This document shows, piece after piece, positions 15,885 to 24,582 of a stretch of 64,000 bases of DNA. Each line of letters starts with the position of its first letter. The stretch's first letter is position 1. Origin of the DNA: Rhodocista pekingensis (GTDB lineage Bacteria > Pseudomonadota > Alphaproteobacteria > Azospirillales > Azospirillaceae); the NCBI RefSeq assembly GCF_042665545.1, contig NZ_JBHTCM010000010.1:434001-498000 (forward strand), given 5' to 3'. Both the position numbers and the translations under genes were made by a program. The notes beneath the pieces were generated by a model. That model saw only the letters and a list, made by a program, of their open reading frames with translations. It did no database searches and was not told the origin of the DNA.

Positions 15885-17108
15885 TCAGGCCACGGCCGCC
15901 TGCGTGCGCAGCAGGCCGACCTCGCCCCAGATGTCGGACAAGGCGCCGACCAGCGCGTCGATGTCCGCATCGGTGTGCATCGGGGACGGCGTGATGCGCA
16001 GACGCTCGGTCTTGCGCGGCACGGTCGGGTAATTGATCGGCTGAACATAGATCCCGTACTGGTCCATCAGACGGTCGGAGATCAGCTTGCAGCAGACCGC
16101 GTTGCCCACCATCACCGGCACGATGTGGCTGGGATTGCGCATGTGCGGGATGCCGGCGATGTCCAGGCGGCGGCGGAACGTCGCCACGCGCTCCTGGTGG
16201 CGTTCCCGTTCGACCGTGCTGGTCTTCAGGTGCCGGATGCTGGCCACGGCGCCGGCGGCGACCGACGGCGGCAGCGCCGTCGTGAAGATGAAGCCCGAGG
16301 CGAAGCTGCGGACGAAGTCGCACAGGGCGTTGGAGCCCGTGATGTAGCCGCCGACGACACCGAAGGCCTTGCCCAGCGTGCCCTCGATCACGGTCAGCCG
16401 GTGCGCCACCCCGTCACGCTCGGCGATGCCGCCGCCGCGGGCACCGTACATGCCCACCGCATGGACCTCGTCCAGGTAGGTCATGGCGCCGTGCTTGTCG
16501 GCCACGTCGCAGATTTCCGCGATCGGGGCGATGTCACCGTCCATGGAGTAGACCGACTCGAAGGCGACCAGCTTCGGCACGTCCGCCGGCAGCATGGACA
16601 GCTTGCGGTCCAGGTCCTCGACGTCGTTGTGCTTGAAGATGTGGCGCTGCGCCCGGCTGTGCCGGATGCCCTCGATCATGGAGGCGTGGTTGCCCTCGTC
16701 CGACAGCACCACGCAGCCCGGGATCTGCGACGCCAGCGTGCCCAGCGCCGCCCAGTTGGAGACATAGCCGGAGGTGAAGAGCAGCGCCCCTTCCTTGCCG
16801 TGCAGGTCGGCCAGCTCTTCTTCCAGCAGCACATGATAGTGGTTGGTGCCGGAGATGTTGCGGGTGCCGCCGGCCCCGGCCCCGCACTCGTCCAGCGCCG
16901 CGTGCATCGCGGCCAGCACATCCGGATGCTGTCCCATGCCCAGATAGTCGTTGGAGCACCAGACCGTGACTTCGCGGCAGTCACCATCCTTGTAGAACTT
17001 GGCCCTCGGGAAGCGGCCCGCCTGCCGTTCGAGATCGGCGAAGACGCGGTACCGGCCTTCCTGGCGCAGTCCGTCGAGCTGCTGGCGGAAGAAGGCCTCG
17101 TAATTCAT
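15885..17108 (-). CDS. hemA: 5-aminolevulinate synthase HemA
   Basis: A 407-residue PLP-dependent enzyme that condenses glycine and succinyl-CoA to ALA, the first step of tetrapyrrole synthesis in alphaproteobacteria. The start MNYEAFFRQQLDGLRQEGRY, the GGTRNISGTNHYH motif and the PLP-lysine region EGTLGKAFG are diagnostic. The ATG at 17108 was chosen because the in-frame TTG at 17120 lies inside its Shine-Dalgarno (TTTGGAGGC). It is the last gene of the minus-strand bch-puh series, 121 bases after puhE, so pigment precursor supply is placed under photosynthesis control. Confidence 0.95.
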   Translation of the reverse strand: MNYEAFFRQQLDGLRQEGRYRVFADLERQAGRFPRAKFYKDGDCREVTVWCSNDYLGMGQHPDVLAAMHAALDECGAGAGGTRNISGTNHYHVLLEEELADLHGKEGALLFTSGYVSNWAALGTLASQIPGCVVLSDEGNHASMIEGIRHSRAQRHIFKHNDVEDLDRKLSMLPADVPKLVAFESVYSMDGDIAPIAEICDVADKHGAMTYLDEVHAVGMYGARGGGIAERDGVAHRLTVIEGTLGKAFGVVGGYITGSNALCDFVRSFASGFIFTTALPPSVAAGAVASIRHLKTSTVERERHQERVATFRRRLDIAGIPHMRNPSHIVPVMVGNAVCCKLISDRLMDQYGIYVQPINYPTVPRKTERLRITPSPMHTDADIDALVGALSDIWGEVGLLRTQAAVA

Positions 17109-17229
17109 GGTTGCCTCCAAAGGGTCTTGTGTTCCTGTACCGGACGGGAACCGCAGGGATTGTGCTGCTGGCCATTTCTGTCCCCGGCCAGCGCGGAAGG
17201 GAGGGTAGGCGGTAGAAGGCAGGAGCAGG

Positions 17230-18090
17230 TCATGGGCCGGCGCACCCTTCGGCCGGTTTGGCCCGCGAGTCGAAGCCGGGATCGCGGGACGTCCGCTCGG
17301 CGGTGTTGCTCACCGCCGGGGGCGTCTCCGTGGCCCGCGGGCCGAGATACCAGCCCCACAGCGCCAGGGCGGAAATCGGCAGGACCATCAGCCAGTGCTC
17401 CAGCAGCGCCAACGCCGTCAGCGCCGCCAGGAGCGAAAAGCCGACCAGTTCCGCATCGGTGGCGAACGGGTCGATGGCCGCCCGGCAGAGCAGCAGCGTG
17501 CCCACGGTGATGGTCGTCACCGAAACCGGGAACAGCAGGTTCATCGGCCGTTGACGGAAGTAGCTGCTGAGATATGTCAGATGGGACGGCAGGAATTCCT
17601 CAGAGAGGTTCGGCACGCCCAGGAACACGTTCAGCTTTGCACTGACCCGCAGACCCCAGAGCAGGAAGAAGGTCCAGGTTCCGACCTGATTCTCGCCGCC
17701 CCAGGTCAGCACCACCACCAGAACCGCCGAGGCGGCGATGCCCAGCTCGTGCCAGGCGATGGCCGCCAGCGCATAGCCGAGACGCTTCAGCCCCCGGGAA
17801 CCGACCGGCAGTGCGATGCGTCGCGGGCCGGTGACGATCCCCAGAAGGAAGCTCATCTCATGCCAGCCCCAGAGCACCAGGGCAGCGGTGAAGCCGACAT
17901 AGGCGCCGGTGATGCTGGTATCCGTGCTGACCTCGGCCAGCATGTACAGCGAGCCGACGGCAAGGATCGTCGAACCCAGCATGCTCCAGCGGAACGTATG
18001 ACGCGGAAGCCCGTCCAGGTAAGCGATCAGCCCGGTGCTGAACCACCAGACCAACAGTGCATAGAGCACCGGGAGACCGAATTCGATCAC
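17230..18090 (-). CDS. puhE: Photosynthetic complex assembly protein PuhE
   Basis: A 286-residue integral membrane protein with seven or so hydrophobic segments, starting MIEFGLPVLYALLVWWFSTG. The GWHEMSFLLGIVTGPRR and FLGVPNLSEEFLPSHLTYL segments are typical of the PuhE family (DUF3623), which affects reaction-centre and bacteriochlorophyll levels during assembly. It starts 19 bases after the acsF stop. The last 35 residues are polar. Confidence 0.9.
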   Translation of the reverse strand: MIEFGLPVLYALLVWWFSTGLIAYLDGLPRHTFRWSMLGSTILAVGSLYMLAEVSTDTSITGAYVGFTAALVLWGWHEMSFLLGIVTGPRRIALPVGSRGLKRLGYALAAIAWHELGIAASAVLVVVLTWGGENQVGTWTFFLLWGLRVSAKLNVFLGVPNLSEEFLPSHLTYLSSYFRQRPMNLLFPVSVTTITVGTLLLCRAAIDPFATDAELVGFSLLAALTALALLEHWLMVLPISALALWGWYLGPRATETPPAVSNTAERTSRDPGFDSRAKPAEGCAGP

Positions 18091-18109
18091 GACTACGCCC
18101 CTCCCTTCA

Positions 18110-19174
18110 TCACCAGGCCGGAGCCAGCCTGATCTGGCGGGGGAGCGTGTTCGACTTGGTCGGCAACAGGTAGAGCCGAAGGAACGTCCAGGCTCCCTGG
18201 AGCCCCAGGCCGGCCTGCTTAACCGCCCCCACGATGCCGCCCTTGGCCTTCGCGTCGGCGGTCGCCTCCGCGATGCGGCAGAGCTTCTCCATGCCGGCGG
18301 CGAACTGCGGGTTGTCGATGTCCAGCGTCACCGGGAAGACCTGCTTGCAGATCTCCGTCGTGATGCGGAACACCGTGAAGTCGTATTCCGTGGGATCGAC
18401 GCCCAGCGCCTCATGGAAGGCCGGCCGCATGTGGTCGCGCACATACATGGTGGCGAACACGGCCAGCAGGAAGAAACGGATCCAGAGCCGGTTGACGCCC
18501 GTCAGCAGGTGCGGGTTCGCACGCATCAGCAGCGCGAACGCCTCGCCATGGCGGAACTCGTCGTTGCACCACTGCTCGAACCACTTGAAGATCGGGTGGA
18601 ACCGCTTGTCCGGGTTCCGCTCCAGGTGGCGAAAGATGGTGATGTAGCGCGCATAGCCGATCTTCTCGGACAGATACGTCGCGTAGAAGATGAACTTCGG
18701 CTGGAAGTAGGTGTACTTCTTCGCCTTGGTCAGAAAGCTCATGTCGACGCCGATGCCGACATCCTTCAGCGACTCGTTGATGAAGCCGGCATGCCGGGAT
18801 TCATCACGGGCCATGAAGGTGAACAGCTTCTTCATGTCCGGATTGTTGACGCGCTTCTTCGCCTCGGCATAGAGCACGCAGCCGGAGAACTCGGCCGTGA
18901 GCGAGCTGACCAGGAAATCGGTGAATTCCTTACGGAGGTCGGCCGGCATGTCCTGCCAGGCGTCCTTGAACTCCTCGTCCCTGGTGAAGTGCCGGCGGTT
19001 CTCGTCCCGAGCCAGCTCATCCAGCAGGGCGTCCCACTCGGCGCGGACCGGGCTGACATCGACCTTGTCCAGCGCATTGTAGTCGGTGGTGTAGAACCGG
19101 GGGCTCAACAACGTGTCCGTCTGAGCCTTCCGGGTCGTCATGTTCGGGGCGCTTCCGCCCTCCGTTATGATCAT
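18110..19174 (-). CDS. acsF: Mg-protoporphyrin IX monomethyl ester oxidative cyclase AcsF
   Basis: A 354-residue diiron enzyme that forms the isocyclic ring E using O2. The diiron ligand motifs are visible as ARDESRHAGF and NDEFRHGEAF, and the N-terminal FYTTDYNALD is typical. The ATG at 19174 follows a GGGAGGGT Shine-Dalgarno 3 bases after the preceding stop. No anaerobic cyclase (bchE) is present in this window, so ring E formation encoded here is the oxygen-dependent route, in keeping with aerobic pigment synthesis. Confidence 0.95.
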   Translation of the reverse strand: MIITEGGSAPNMTTRKAQTDTLLSPRFYTTDYNALDKVDVSPVRAEWDALLDELARDENRRHFTRDEEFKDAWQDMPADLRKEFTDFLVSSLTAEFSGCVLYAEAKKRVNNPDMKKLFTFMARDESRHAGFINESLKDVGIGVDMSFLTKAKKYTYFQPKFIFYATYLSEKIGYARYITIFRHLERNPDKRFHPIFKWFEQWCNDEFRHGEAFALLMRANPHLLTGVNRLWIRFFLLAVFATMYVRDHMRPAFHEALGVDPTEYDFTVFRITTEICKQVFPVTLDIDNPQFAAGMEKLCRIAEATADAKAKGGIVGAVKQAGLGLQGAWTFLRLYLLPTKSNTLPRQIRLAPAW

Positions 19175-19177
19175 GTC

Positions 19178-19495
19178 TCATACCCTCCCGGGGGAAAAGC
19201 TGACTTCGTACAGTTCAGTAAGCCCGAGATACGCCGCGACGCGGATCAGGGTGCGCTCGAACAGGCTCGCACGGATCAGCGTGGCGCGGCATTGATGCAC
19301 CCCCTTGTGCCCGAATTCGATGTCGGTCGGGGCCCCGTGGACCAGCAAGGTGTCACCGGGGCCGACCTCCACTCCCTCGAGTTCTACATGGGCGTGCAGG
19401 CTGTCGGCGGTGTTCTCGATATCCACCGTGCAGGGGATGTCAGCGATCACGGAGCCCTGAGGCAGCCACCGGGGGCCGATGGGGGCTTCGATCAT
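19178..19495 (-). CDS. Small conserved-position photosynthesis-cluster protein, unknown function
   Basis: A 105-residue soluble protein between puhC and acsF, with ATGA overlap to puhC and a 3-base gap to acsF. The sequence contains LPQGSVIADIPCTVDIENTA, VHGAPTDIEFG and a C-terminal LFERTLIRVAAYLGLTELYEVSF. It has no membrane segment, signal peptide or known catalytic motif that I recognise. The tight coupling to puhC and acsF suggests a role in reaction-centre assembly or cyclase function. A small gene of this kind is seen at this place in other purple-bacterial clusters. Confidence 0.75.
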   Translation of the reverse strand: MIEAPIGPRWLPQGSVIADIPCTVDIENTADSLHAHVELEGVEVGPGDTLLVHGAPTDIEFGHKGVHQCRATLIRASLFERTLIRVAAYLGLTELYEVSFSPGRV

Positions 19496-19950
19496 GATTG
19501 ACCTTCCTTGGCGGTGAGAAGCCGCACGAACGTCTCTGTCTGGGTCCGCCCGAAGGCGCCCAGATCGATGCTGCGGTTGGTGGTCGGGTCGATCAGCAGC
19601 AGCCGACCGTCCTCGAACAAGGTCAGGTTGAAGGCCGGCTGCGCGCCGATGTCGCGCCGCAGGCGCTCGCGGTTGAGACCGCGCAGCGCCCCGCGGATGA
19701 AGCCGTTGGTCCCGGGAGCGACGATCTCGACGACCTCGCCGGTCGCCGCGTCATAGATCGCCACGCCCCCGTCGGCGCGATCCTCGAACCGGAGGGCCCG
19801 CGACTCGGTCACGGCCCCGGCCGGAAGGGAAACCGCCCCGTCATCGGTGAGCCGGGCTGCCCCGGCCACCATCAGCGAGACGAGAACAAGGCCCGCAGCC
19901 CCGTAGAGGGCGACCTTCGGAAAGACCTGGCGGGCGTGGGTGGTGTTCAT
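19492..19950 (-). CDS. puhC: Photosynthetic complex assembly protein PuhC
   Basis: A 152-residue protein with one N-terminal membrane helix (about residues 14-31, VALYGAAGLVLVSLMVAGAA) and a periplasmic domain. The domain contains SRALRFEDRADGGVAIYDA and GFIRGALRGLNRERL, typical of PuhC. PuhC helps organise the RC-LH1 core. The ATG shares an ATGA with the puhB stop; frame extension further upstream lies inside puhB and is ignored. Confidence 0.9.
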   Translation of the reverse strand: MNTTHARQVFPKVALYGAAGLVLVSLMVAGAARLTDDGAVSLPAGAVTESRALRFEDRADGGVAIYDAATGEVVEIVAPGTNGFIRGALRGLNRERLRRDIGAQPAFNLTLFEDGRLLLIDPTTNRSIDLGAFGRTQTETFVRLLTAKEGQS

Positions 19951-20735
19951 GCCCGGGCACTCCCCACGGCAGCGGCGATGGCCGGCTGCGCGTCGGTGTC
20001 GGTGGACGTGGTATCGGTGGACTCGATGCCGGTGGCCGCCCCGCCCTCGGGCGCGACGGCGGACGGGCCGGCCTGCCCCGCCCCGGCCGGAACGGGCGCC
20101 GGGGCGGTCGGAACCGCCACCGGCTGCTCGTTCGCCGGCTGCTGCGCCGCGGCTTCCGCCGCGGCGGCCGCCAGCGCATCGGCCAGAAGCCTGCCGACGG
20201 TGGCGGCGTCGGGAATGGCCCGGAGCATAGGCTCCGGGTTCCCGATCCGCCACGGCCGGACATAGGGCCAGGTCACCATATAGGAAACGCGGTTCTTACC
20301 CGTGATCGACAGCGGAATGTCACCGGTGCCGTCGGCATAGACCTTGAGGCCGGCCGAACCCACCACCTTGTAGGGCAGGTTCAGCACGACCGGCAGGGCC
20401 ACGCCGGTCCGGATGATGATCCGGCGGCTGGTGACGGTGAACAGCGTCGACCGGGCAGAAAGCCAGGCAAGAAGAATGAGGATGGCGATAGCCGCCACAC
20501 CGAGCGGCAGCAACCAGAGGGCACCCCTGACCGCCGCACCAACCGTACCCCCGTCCACCAACGTGCTGGTGACGCTCCAAGCCATCAGCAGCACGAAGTA
20601 GAGGGAGACGGCCTGCACATGGTAGGCCCGGCGGGCAAGCGCCCGCCAGTTCGGCCCACCCTGCCAGAGCTGGCTTTCGCCCGACGGAAGCGGTGCGGGG
20701 AGACCCCGCACCGGTTCGTCCTCATGCTCCATCAT
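19947..20735 (-). CDS. puhB: Photosynthetic reaction centre assembly protein PuhB
   Basis: A 262-residue membrane protein with a PH-like (bPH2) domain and two or three hydrophobic segments (about residues 44-95). LPSGESQLWQGGPNWRALARRAYH is the typical start, and TSRRIIIRTGVALPVVLNLP is the PH-like core. The C-terminal 60 residues are an Ala/Pro/Thr-rich low-complexity tail longer than in Rhodobacter. It starts with ATGATG overlapping the puhA stop. PuhB is needed for reaction-centre assembly. Confidence 0.9.
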   Translation of the reverse strand: MMEHEDEPVRGLPAPLPSGESQLWQGGPNWRALARRAYHVQAVSLYFVLLMAWSVTSTLVDGGTVGAAVRGALWLLPLGVAAIAILILLAWLSARSTLFTVTSRRIIIRTGVALPVVLNLPYKVVGSAGLKVYADGTGDIPLSITGKNRVSYMVTWPYVRPWRIGNPEPMLRAIPDAATVGRLLADALAAAAAEAAAQQPANEQPVAVPTAPAPVPAGAGQAGPSAVAPEGGAATGIESTDTTSTDTDAQPAIAAAVGSARA

Positions 20736-21514
20736 ATCAGAGGCTCCTGCCGCGCAGGCGTCGCGTAGAGGTAGCCGCCGGCGAAGTAGCCGGTGATCAT
20801 GTCTTCTTCCAGCTTGGTCACCTGGTTCGGGTTCTTCAGGCCCGGAACGTCGGCGAACTGGCTGGCGAGGATCGCACCCGTGCGCACCACGCGGCGGGCA
20901 CCGTCGATCTTCAGCATGGTCATCGGCATCAGCACGGTGCGGGTGCCCTCGGCAACCGGAACCTCGACCTCGAGGTAGCGGACGCCCGGCTCGGTGCGGT
21001 CGATCCACAGCTCGCGGACGACGCCGGCGACCTGGTTGTCAGCACCCAGGACGCGCATGCCGACCGGATTCGGATCGCGCGGATCGACGTGATGATCCGG
21101 AGCGACGCGGATCGGAACGATACGCGGCTTGTCCAGAACGGTCAGGTCGGGCGCATCCTCGCGCATGGCATAGGCAGCCGGGCCGACGCCGTCCACCAGC
21201 GGGTTGCCGGTCGGCTTCAGCGGGGCGCCGGGCCAGGGCGCGGTCGGCGCGGCGGCGATCGGCCGCTCGTCGACGTTGCCCGGAGGAGCCTGGTAGGTGG
21301 TCAGGTTCCGCAGGGTGAAGGTCTTCGGGGGCGGCACGGCCGGGAAGCCCTGCACGACCACGCGGCCGTTCGTCCGGTCCTCAGCGACCAGAGGATAGCC
21401 TTCACGCTTGTTCTCCCGGTGCAGGTAATAGACCAGGCCCGCGAAGAAGATCCAGAAAGCGTAAAGGGCGACTTGAGCAACGTCCATATATTCAGTAAGG
21501 GCGCCGGTAGGCAT
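20732..21514 (-). CDS. puhA: Photosynthetic reaction centre H subunit PuhA
   Basis: A 260-residue subunit with a single N-terminal membrane helix (YMDVAQVALYAFWIFFAGLV) followed by a cytoplasmic beta-rich domain that caps PufL/PufM and controls proton flow to QB. YYLHRENKREGYPL follows the helix, as in all H subunits, and DPNPVGMRV and TGYFAGGYLYATPARQEP are in the C-terminal part. It is 25 bases downstream of lhaA, the usual partner order. Confidence 0.95.
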   Translation of the reverse strand: MPTGALTEYMDVAQVALYAFWIFFAGLVYYLHRENKREGYPLVAEDRTNGRVVVQGFPAVPPPKTFTLRNLTTYQAPPGNVDERPIAAAPTAPWPGAPLKPTGNPLVDGVGPAAYAMREDAPDLTVLDKPRIVPIRVAPDHHVDPRDPNPVGMRVLGADNQVAGVVRELWIDRTEPGVRYLEVEVPVAEGTRTVLMPMTMLKIDGARRVVRTGAILASQFADVPGLKNPNQVTKLEEDMITGYFAGGYLYATPARQEPLI

Positions 21515-21539
21515 GATGACCTCCGCAGGATGGTTCCGA

Positions 21540-22973
21540 TCAGCCGGGGAATTCCGCCAGACCGAACCGAGAGGAAGACCGCTTCAGGGTCTCGTCCGGA
21601 TACCGGACGAGAGGGGCCATGGCGATCAGGGTTGCAACCAAAAGGGCGAGTTCGATGTGGTACACGACACCGTAGCCGACGGCGGGACCCGTCAGCGCCG
21701 GCCCAAACAGACCTTGCGAGGCAAGGCCCGTGACCAAGTCCCGGAGCGCACCGCCAAGGGCGATGGCAACGCCCGCGGCAGTGGCCTGAACCGCCCCCCA
21801 CGCCCCCAGCGCAAGACCGCTGTGGCCGTCGCGGGCCAGGGCCATGGCTGCCGTCAGTGTACCAACGGAAAACAGCCCGCCACCGAGACCGATCAACGCA
21901 GTCCCCAGACGGAAGAGGTTCACCGACCCGAACGGGTCGGAGAAGATCACCGCCGAGAAGGCGGGCAGACCGATGACCACGCCCAGCGCAGCCAACCGGA
22001 AGGGCTCTATGCCGCGGGCCAGCAGGTTGGCCGCCAGCGCGAAACCGCCCAGCGTGCCGCCCGCCATCAGCGCCGTCAGCGCCGTGGTCTGGCCAACGGA
22101 CAGTTTCAGCACCTGCCCGCCATAGGGTTCGAGAAGAATGTCCTGCATGCTGAAGGCGGTCGTCCCGAGGGCGACCGTGATCAGGATGCGGACGATGCGG
22201 CCCTGGCCGCGGAATGCGCGCCAGCTTTCGCGGAAGGAGGGGCGCGGCCGATCCGCGCGGGTGCGCGACGGATCGCGCGGTTCCTGCTTCCACAGGGCCA
22301 CAAGATTCAGAATCATCGTCAGGGCGCCGGCGCCCTGGATCACCTGGATCAGCCGGACCTGCCGGAAATCCTCCAGCAGATCGCCGAAGATCAGGGCGCT
22401 GCCGACCATGCCCAGCAGCAGCATGACATAGAGCAGCGCCACCACCCGCGGCCGCACATGCTCCGGCGCGAGGTCGGTGGCGAGCGCCAGCCCGGCCGTC
22501 TGGGTCGTGTGCAGGCCGGCCCCGACCAGCAGGAAGGCCAGGGCCGCGCTGATATGTCCCACGATCAGCGGGCCCGTCGTGTCGCCCGACAGGATCAGCA
22601 GCGCGAACGGCATGATGGCGAAGCCGCTGAACTGCAACAGCGTGCCGAACCAGATGAACGGGACGCGACGCCAGCCCAGGACGGAACGGTAGTTGTCCGA
22701 CCGGTGCCCGATCAGGGCGCGCAGGGGCGCGAAGACCAGCGGCAGCGACACCATCAGCGCGACCAGCCAGGTCGGCACGCCCAGCTCGACCACCATGACG
22801 CGGTTCAGGGTGCCGTTCAGCAGCACGATCGCCATGCCGACGGACACCTGGAACAGGGCCAGCCGCAGCAGTCGGCCGAGCGGCAGCTCCGGCGTCGCCG
22901 CGTCGGCGAACGGCAGAAACTGCGGACCGACCTTCGTCCAGTTCCGGGCGATCCTGTCGGACAACCGGCTCAT
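21540..22973 (-). CDS. lhaA: LH1 assembly protein LhaA (PucC/BCD family)
   Basis: A 477-residue, 12-helix major-facilitator-like protein of the bacteriochlorophyll delivery (BCD/PucC) family. The start MSRLSDRIARNWTKVGPQFLPFADAA and the segments FAPLRALIGHRSDNYRS and VPFIWFGTLLQFSGFAIMPF are typical of LhaA. Its position just before puhA supports LhaA (LH1 assembly) rather than PucC; no puc antenna genes are in the window. Its ATG overlaps the bchM stop as ATGA. Confidence 0.92.
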   Translation of the reverse strand: MSRLSDRIARNWTKVGPQFLPFADAATPELPLGRLLRLALFQVSVGMAIVLLNGTLNRVMVVELGVPTWLVALMVSLPLVFAPLRALIGHRSDNYRSVLGWRRVPFIWFGTLLQFSGFAIMPFALLILSGDTTGPLIVGHISAALAFLLVGAGLHTTQTAGLALATDLAPEHVRPRVVALLYVMLLLGMVGSALIFGDLLEDFRQVRLIQVIQGAGALTMILNLVALWKQEPRDPSRTRADRPRPSFRESWRAFRGQGRIVRILITVALGTTAFSMQDILLEPYGGQVLKLSVGQTTALTALMAGGTLGGFALAANLLARGIEPFRLAALGVVIGLPAFSAVIFSDPFGSVNLFRLGTALIGLGGGLFSVGTLTAAMALARDGHSGLALGAWGAVQATAAGVAIALGGALRDLVTGLASQGLFGPALTGPAVGYGVVYHIELALLVATLIAMAPLVRYPDETLKRSSSRFGLAEFPG

Positions 22974-23671
22974 GCGGGGACGAGCTCCATGGCCTGCGAG
23001 GTGTAGAAACCGCTGATGATCCGTTCCGTCCGCCCGCAGCGCCAGCCCTTCAGCCCCGGCTCCGCCGCGATCAGGCGCCGCAGCGTCTGCTCACCGACCG
23101 GCACGATGGCCGGCGCCCGGTCGCCGCGGGGGAACAGCTTGCCCACCGCATGCATCACCGTGAGCGCCGCCGTGCGCGGCGCGAAGGTGAAGACGATCGA
23201 GCCGGAGGTGCGCGCCGCCAGCTTCGCCAGGGCCGCCGTGATGTCGGCGGCCTCGTAATGGATCAGGCTGTCCATGGAGACGACATGGTCGAACCGGCCC
23301 AGCGCCGGGTCCAGCATGTCGCCGACACGGAAGTCGATGTGGCCGACGCCCAGATCATGCGGCAGCCGCTCACCGGCCAGCCCGACCAGGGTGGGCGAGA
23401 TGTCGATGGCGGTGACCTGCGCGCCGCGCTTCGCCGCCTCCACCGACAGCATGCCGGTGCCGCAGCCCGCATCCAGCAGGCGGCGGCCCGTCAGATCCTG
23501 CGGCAGCCAGGAGAGCAGCGTCGCGCGCATGCGGTCGCGCCCCGCACGCACGGTCGCGCGCACGCGGCTGACCGGCGCATCGGAGGTCAGCCGCGACCAA
23601 GCATCGGCCGCCGTGCGGTCGAAGTAGGTCTCGATGGCCTCGCGCCGCTCCAGGTAGGTCGCGTTCTCCAT
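22970..23671 (-). CDS. bchM: Mg-protoporphyrin IX methyltransferase BchM
   Basis: A 233-residue SAM-dependent enzyme that methylates the ring C propionate of Mg-protoporphyrin IX, the substrate step before AcsF. The SAM motif DAGCGTG is at residues 67-73, and VVSMDSLIHYEA is the typical motif IV region. The ATG at 23671 shares one base with the bchL stop (TGATG), and the stop shares ATGA with lhaA. Confidence 0.95.
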   Translation of the reverse strand: MENATYLERREAIETYFDRTAADAWSRLTSDAPVSRVRATVRAGRDRMRATLLSWLPQDLTGRRLLDAGCGTGMLSVEAAKRGAQVTAIDISPTLVGLAGERLPHDLGVGHIDFRVGDMLDPALGRFDHVVSMDSLIHYEAADITAALAKLAARTSGSIVFTFAPRTAALTVMHAVGKLFPRGDRAPAIVPVGEQTLRRLIAAEPGLKGWRCGRTERIISGFYTSQAMELVPA

Positions 23672-24582
23672 CAGTCGAACCCCAGCAGGTCGAAGATGTC
23701 GCGGTCGCGCAGGGGTGCCGGGGCCAATGGCTCCGTCCCCGCCAGCAGGGTCGCGGCGAGGCGCAGATACTCCTGGCGGGCACGCTCCAGCTCCGGCTCG
23801 TCCTCCATCTCGAAGACGGTGCACTTCTTCAGCCGCGAGCGGCGGATGCCGTCCAGATCGGGCAGGTGCGCCAGCGTGTTCAGGCCGACGGCAGCGTTGA
23901 ACTTGTCGATCTGGTCGGTGGCGGCGCTGCGGTTGCAGATCACCCCGCCCAGCCGGACCTCGTAGTTCTTCGACTTCGCCTGGATGGCCGCGACGATGCG
24001 GTTCATCGCGAAGATGCTGTCGAAGTCGTTGGCGGCGACGATCAGGGCCCGCTGCGCATGTTGCAGCGGTGCCGCGAAGCCGCCGCAGACCACGTCGCCC
24101 AGCACGTCGAAGATGACGACGTCGGTATCCTCCAGCAGGTGGTGCTCCTTCAGGAGCTTCACCGTCTGCCCGACGACATAGCCGCCGCAGCCGGTGCCCG
24201 CCGGCGGTCCGCCCGCCTCGACGCACATGACGCCGTTGTAGCCCGGATAGACGAAGTCCTCGGGCCGCAGCTCCTCGGAATGGAAGTTCACCGACTCCAG
24301 CACGTCGATGACCGTCGGCACCAGCTTCTTGGTCAGCGTGAAGGTGCTGTCATGCTTGGGGTCGCAGCCGATCTGCAACACCCGTTTGCCGAGCTTCGAG
24401 AAGGCCACGGCCAGGTTCGACGACGTGGTGCTCTTGCCGATCCCGCCCTTGCCGTAGACCGAGAACACGCGCGCGGTCCCGATCTTCAGGTTCGGGTCCA
24501 TCTTCACCTGCACGCTGCCTTCCCCGTCCTGCCGCGACGGCAGGATCGCGGGGGCAGCGGGTCTCTCCAACACGGAGCTCAT
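23671..24582 (-). CDS. bchL: Light-independent protochlorophyllide reductase iron protein BchL
   Basis: A 303-residue NifH-like ATPase that delivers electrons to BchNB. The P-loop YGKGGIGKST is at 43-52 and the 4Fe-4S cysteines are C132 (GTGCGGY) and C166 (VVCGGFA). The preceding MCVEAGGPPAGTG is typical. An N-terminal extension of about 35 residues precedes the fold. The start shares ATGA with the bchH stop. Confidence 0.96.
   Translation of the reverse strand: MSSVLERPAAPAILPSRQDGEGSVQVKMDPNLKIGTARVFSVYGKGGIGKSTTSSNLAVAFSKLGKRVLQIGCDPKHDSTFTLTKKLVPTVIDVLESVNFHSEELRPEDFVYPGYNGVMCVEAGGPPAGTGCGGYVVGQTVKLLKEHHLLEDTDVVIFDVLGDVVCGGFAAPLQHAQRALIVAANDFDSIFAMNRIVAAIQAKSKNYEVRLGGVICNRSAATDQIDKFNAAVGLNTLAHLPDLDGIRRSRLKKCTVFEMEDEPELERARQEYLRLAATLLAGTEPLAPAPLRDRDIFDLLGFD

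Noticed and set aside
21540..22973. PucC (LH2 assembly) as the identity of this MFS-like gene
   Set aside because: No pucBA genes are present and the gene precedes puhA, which is the lhaA position.
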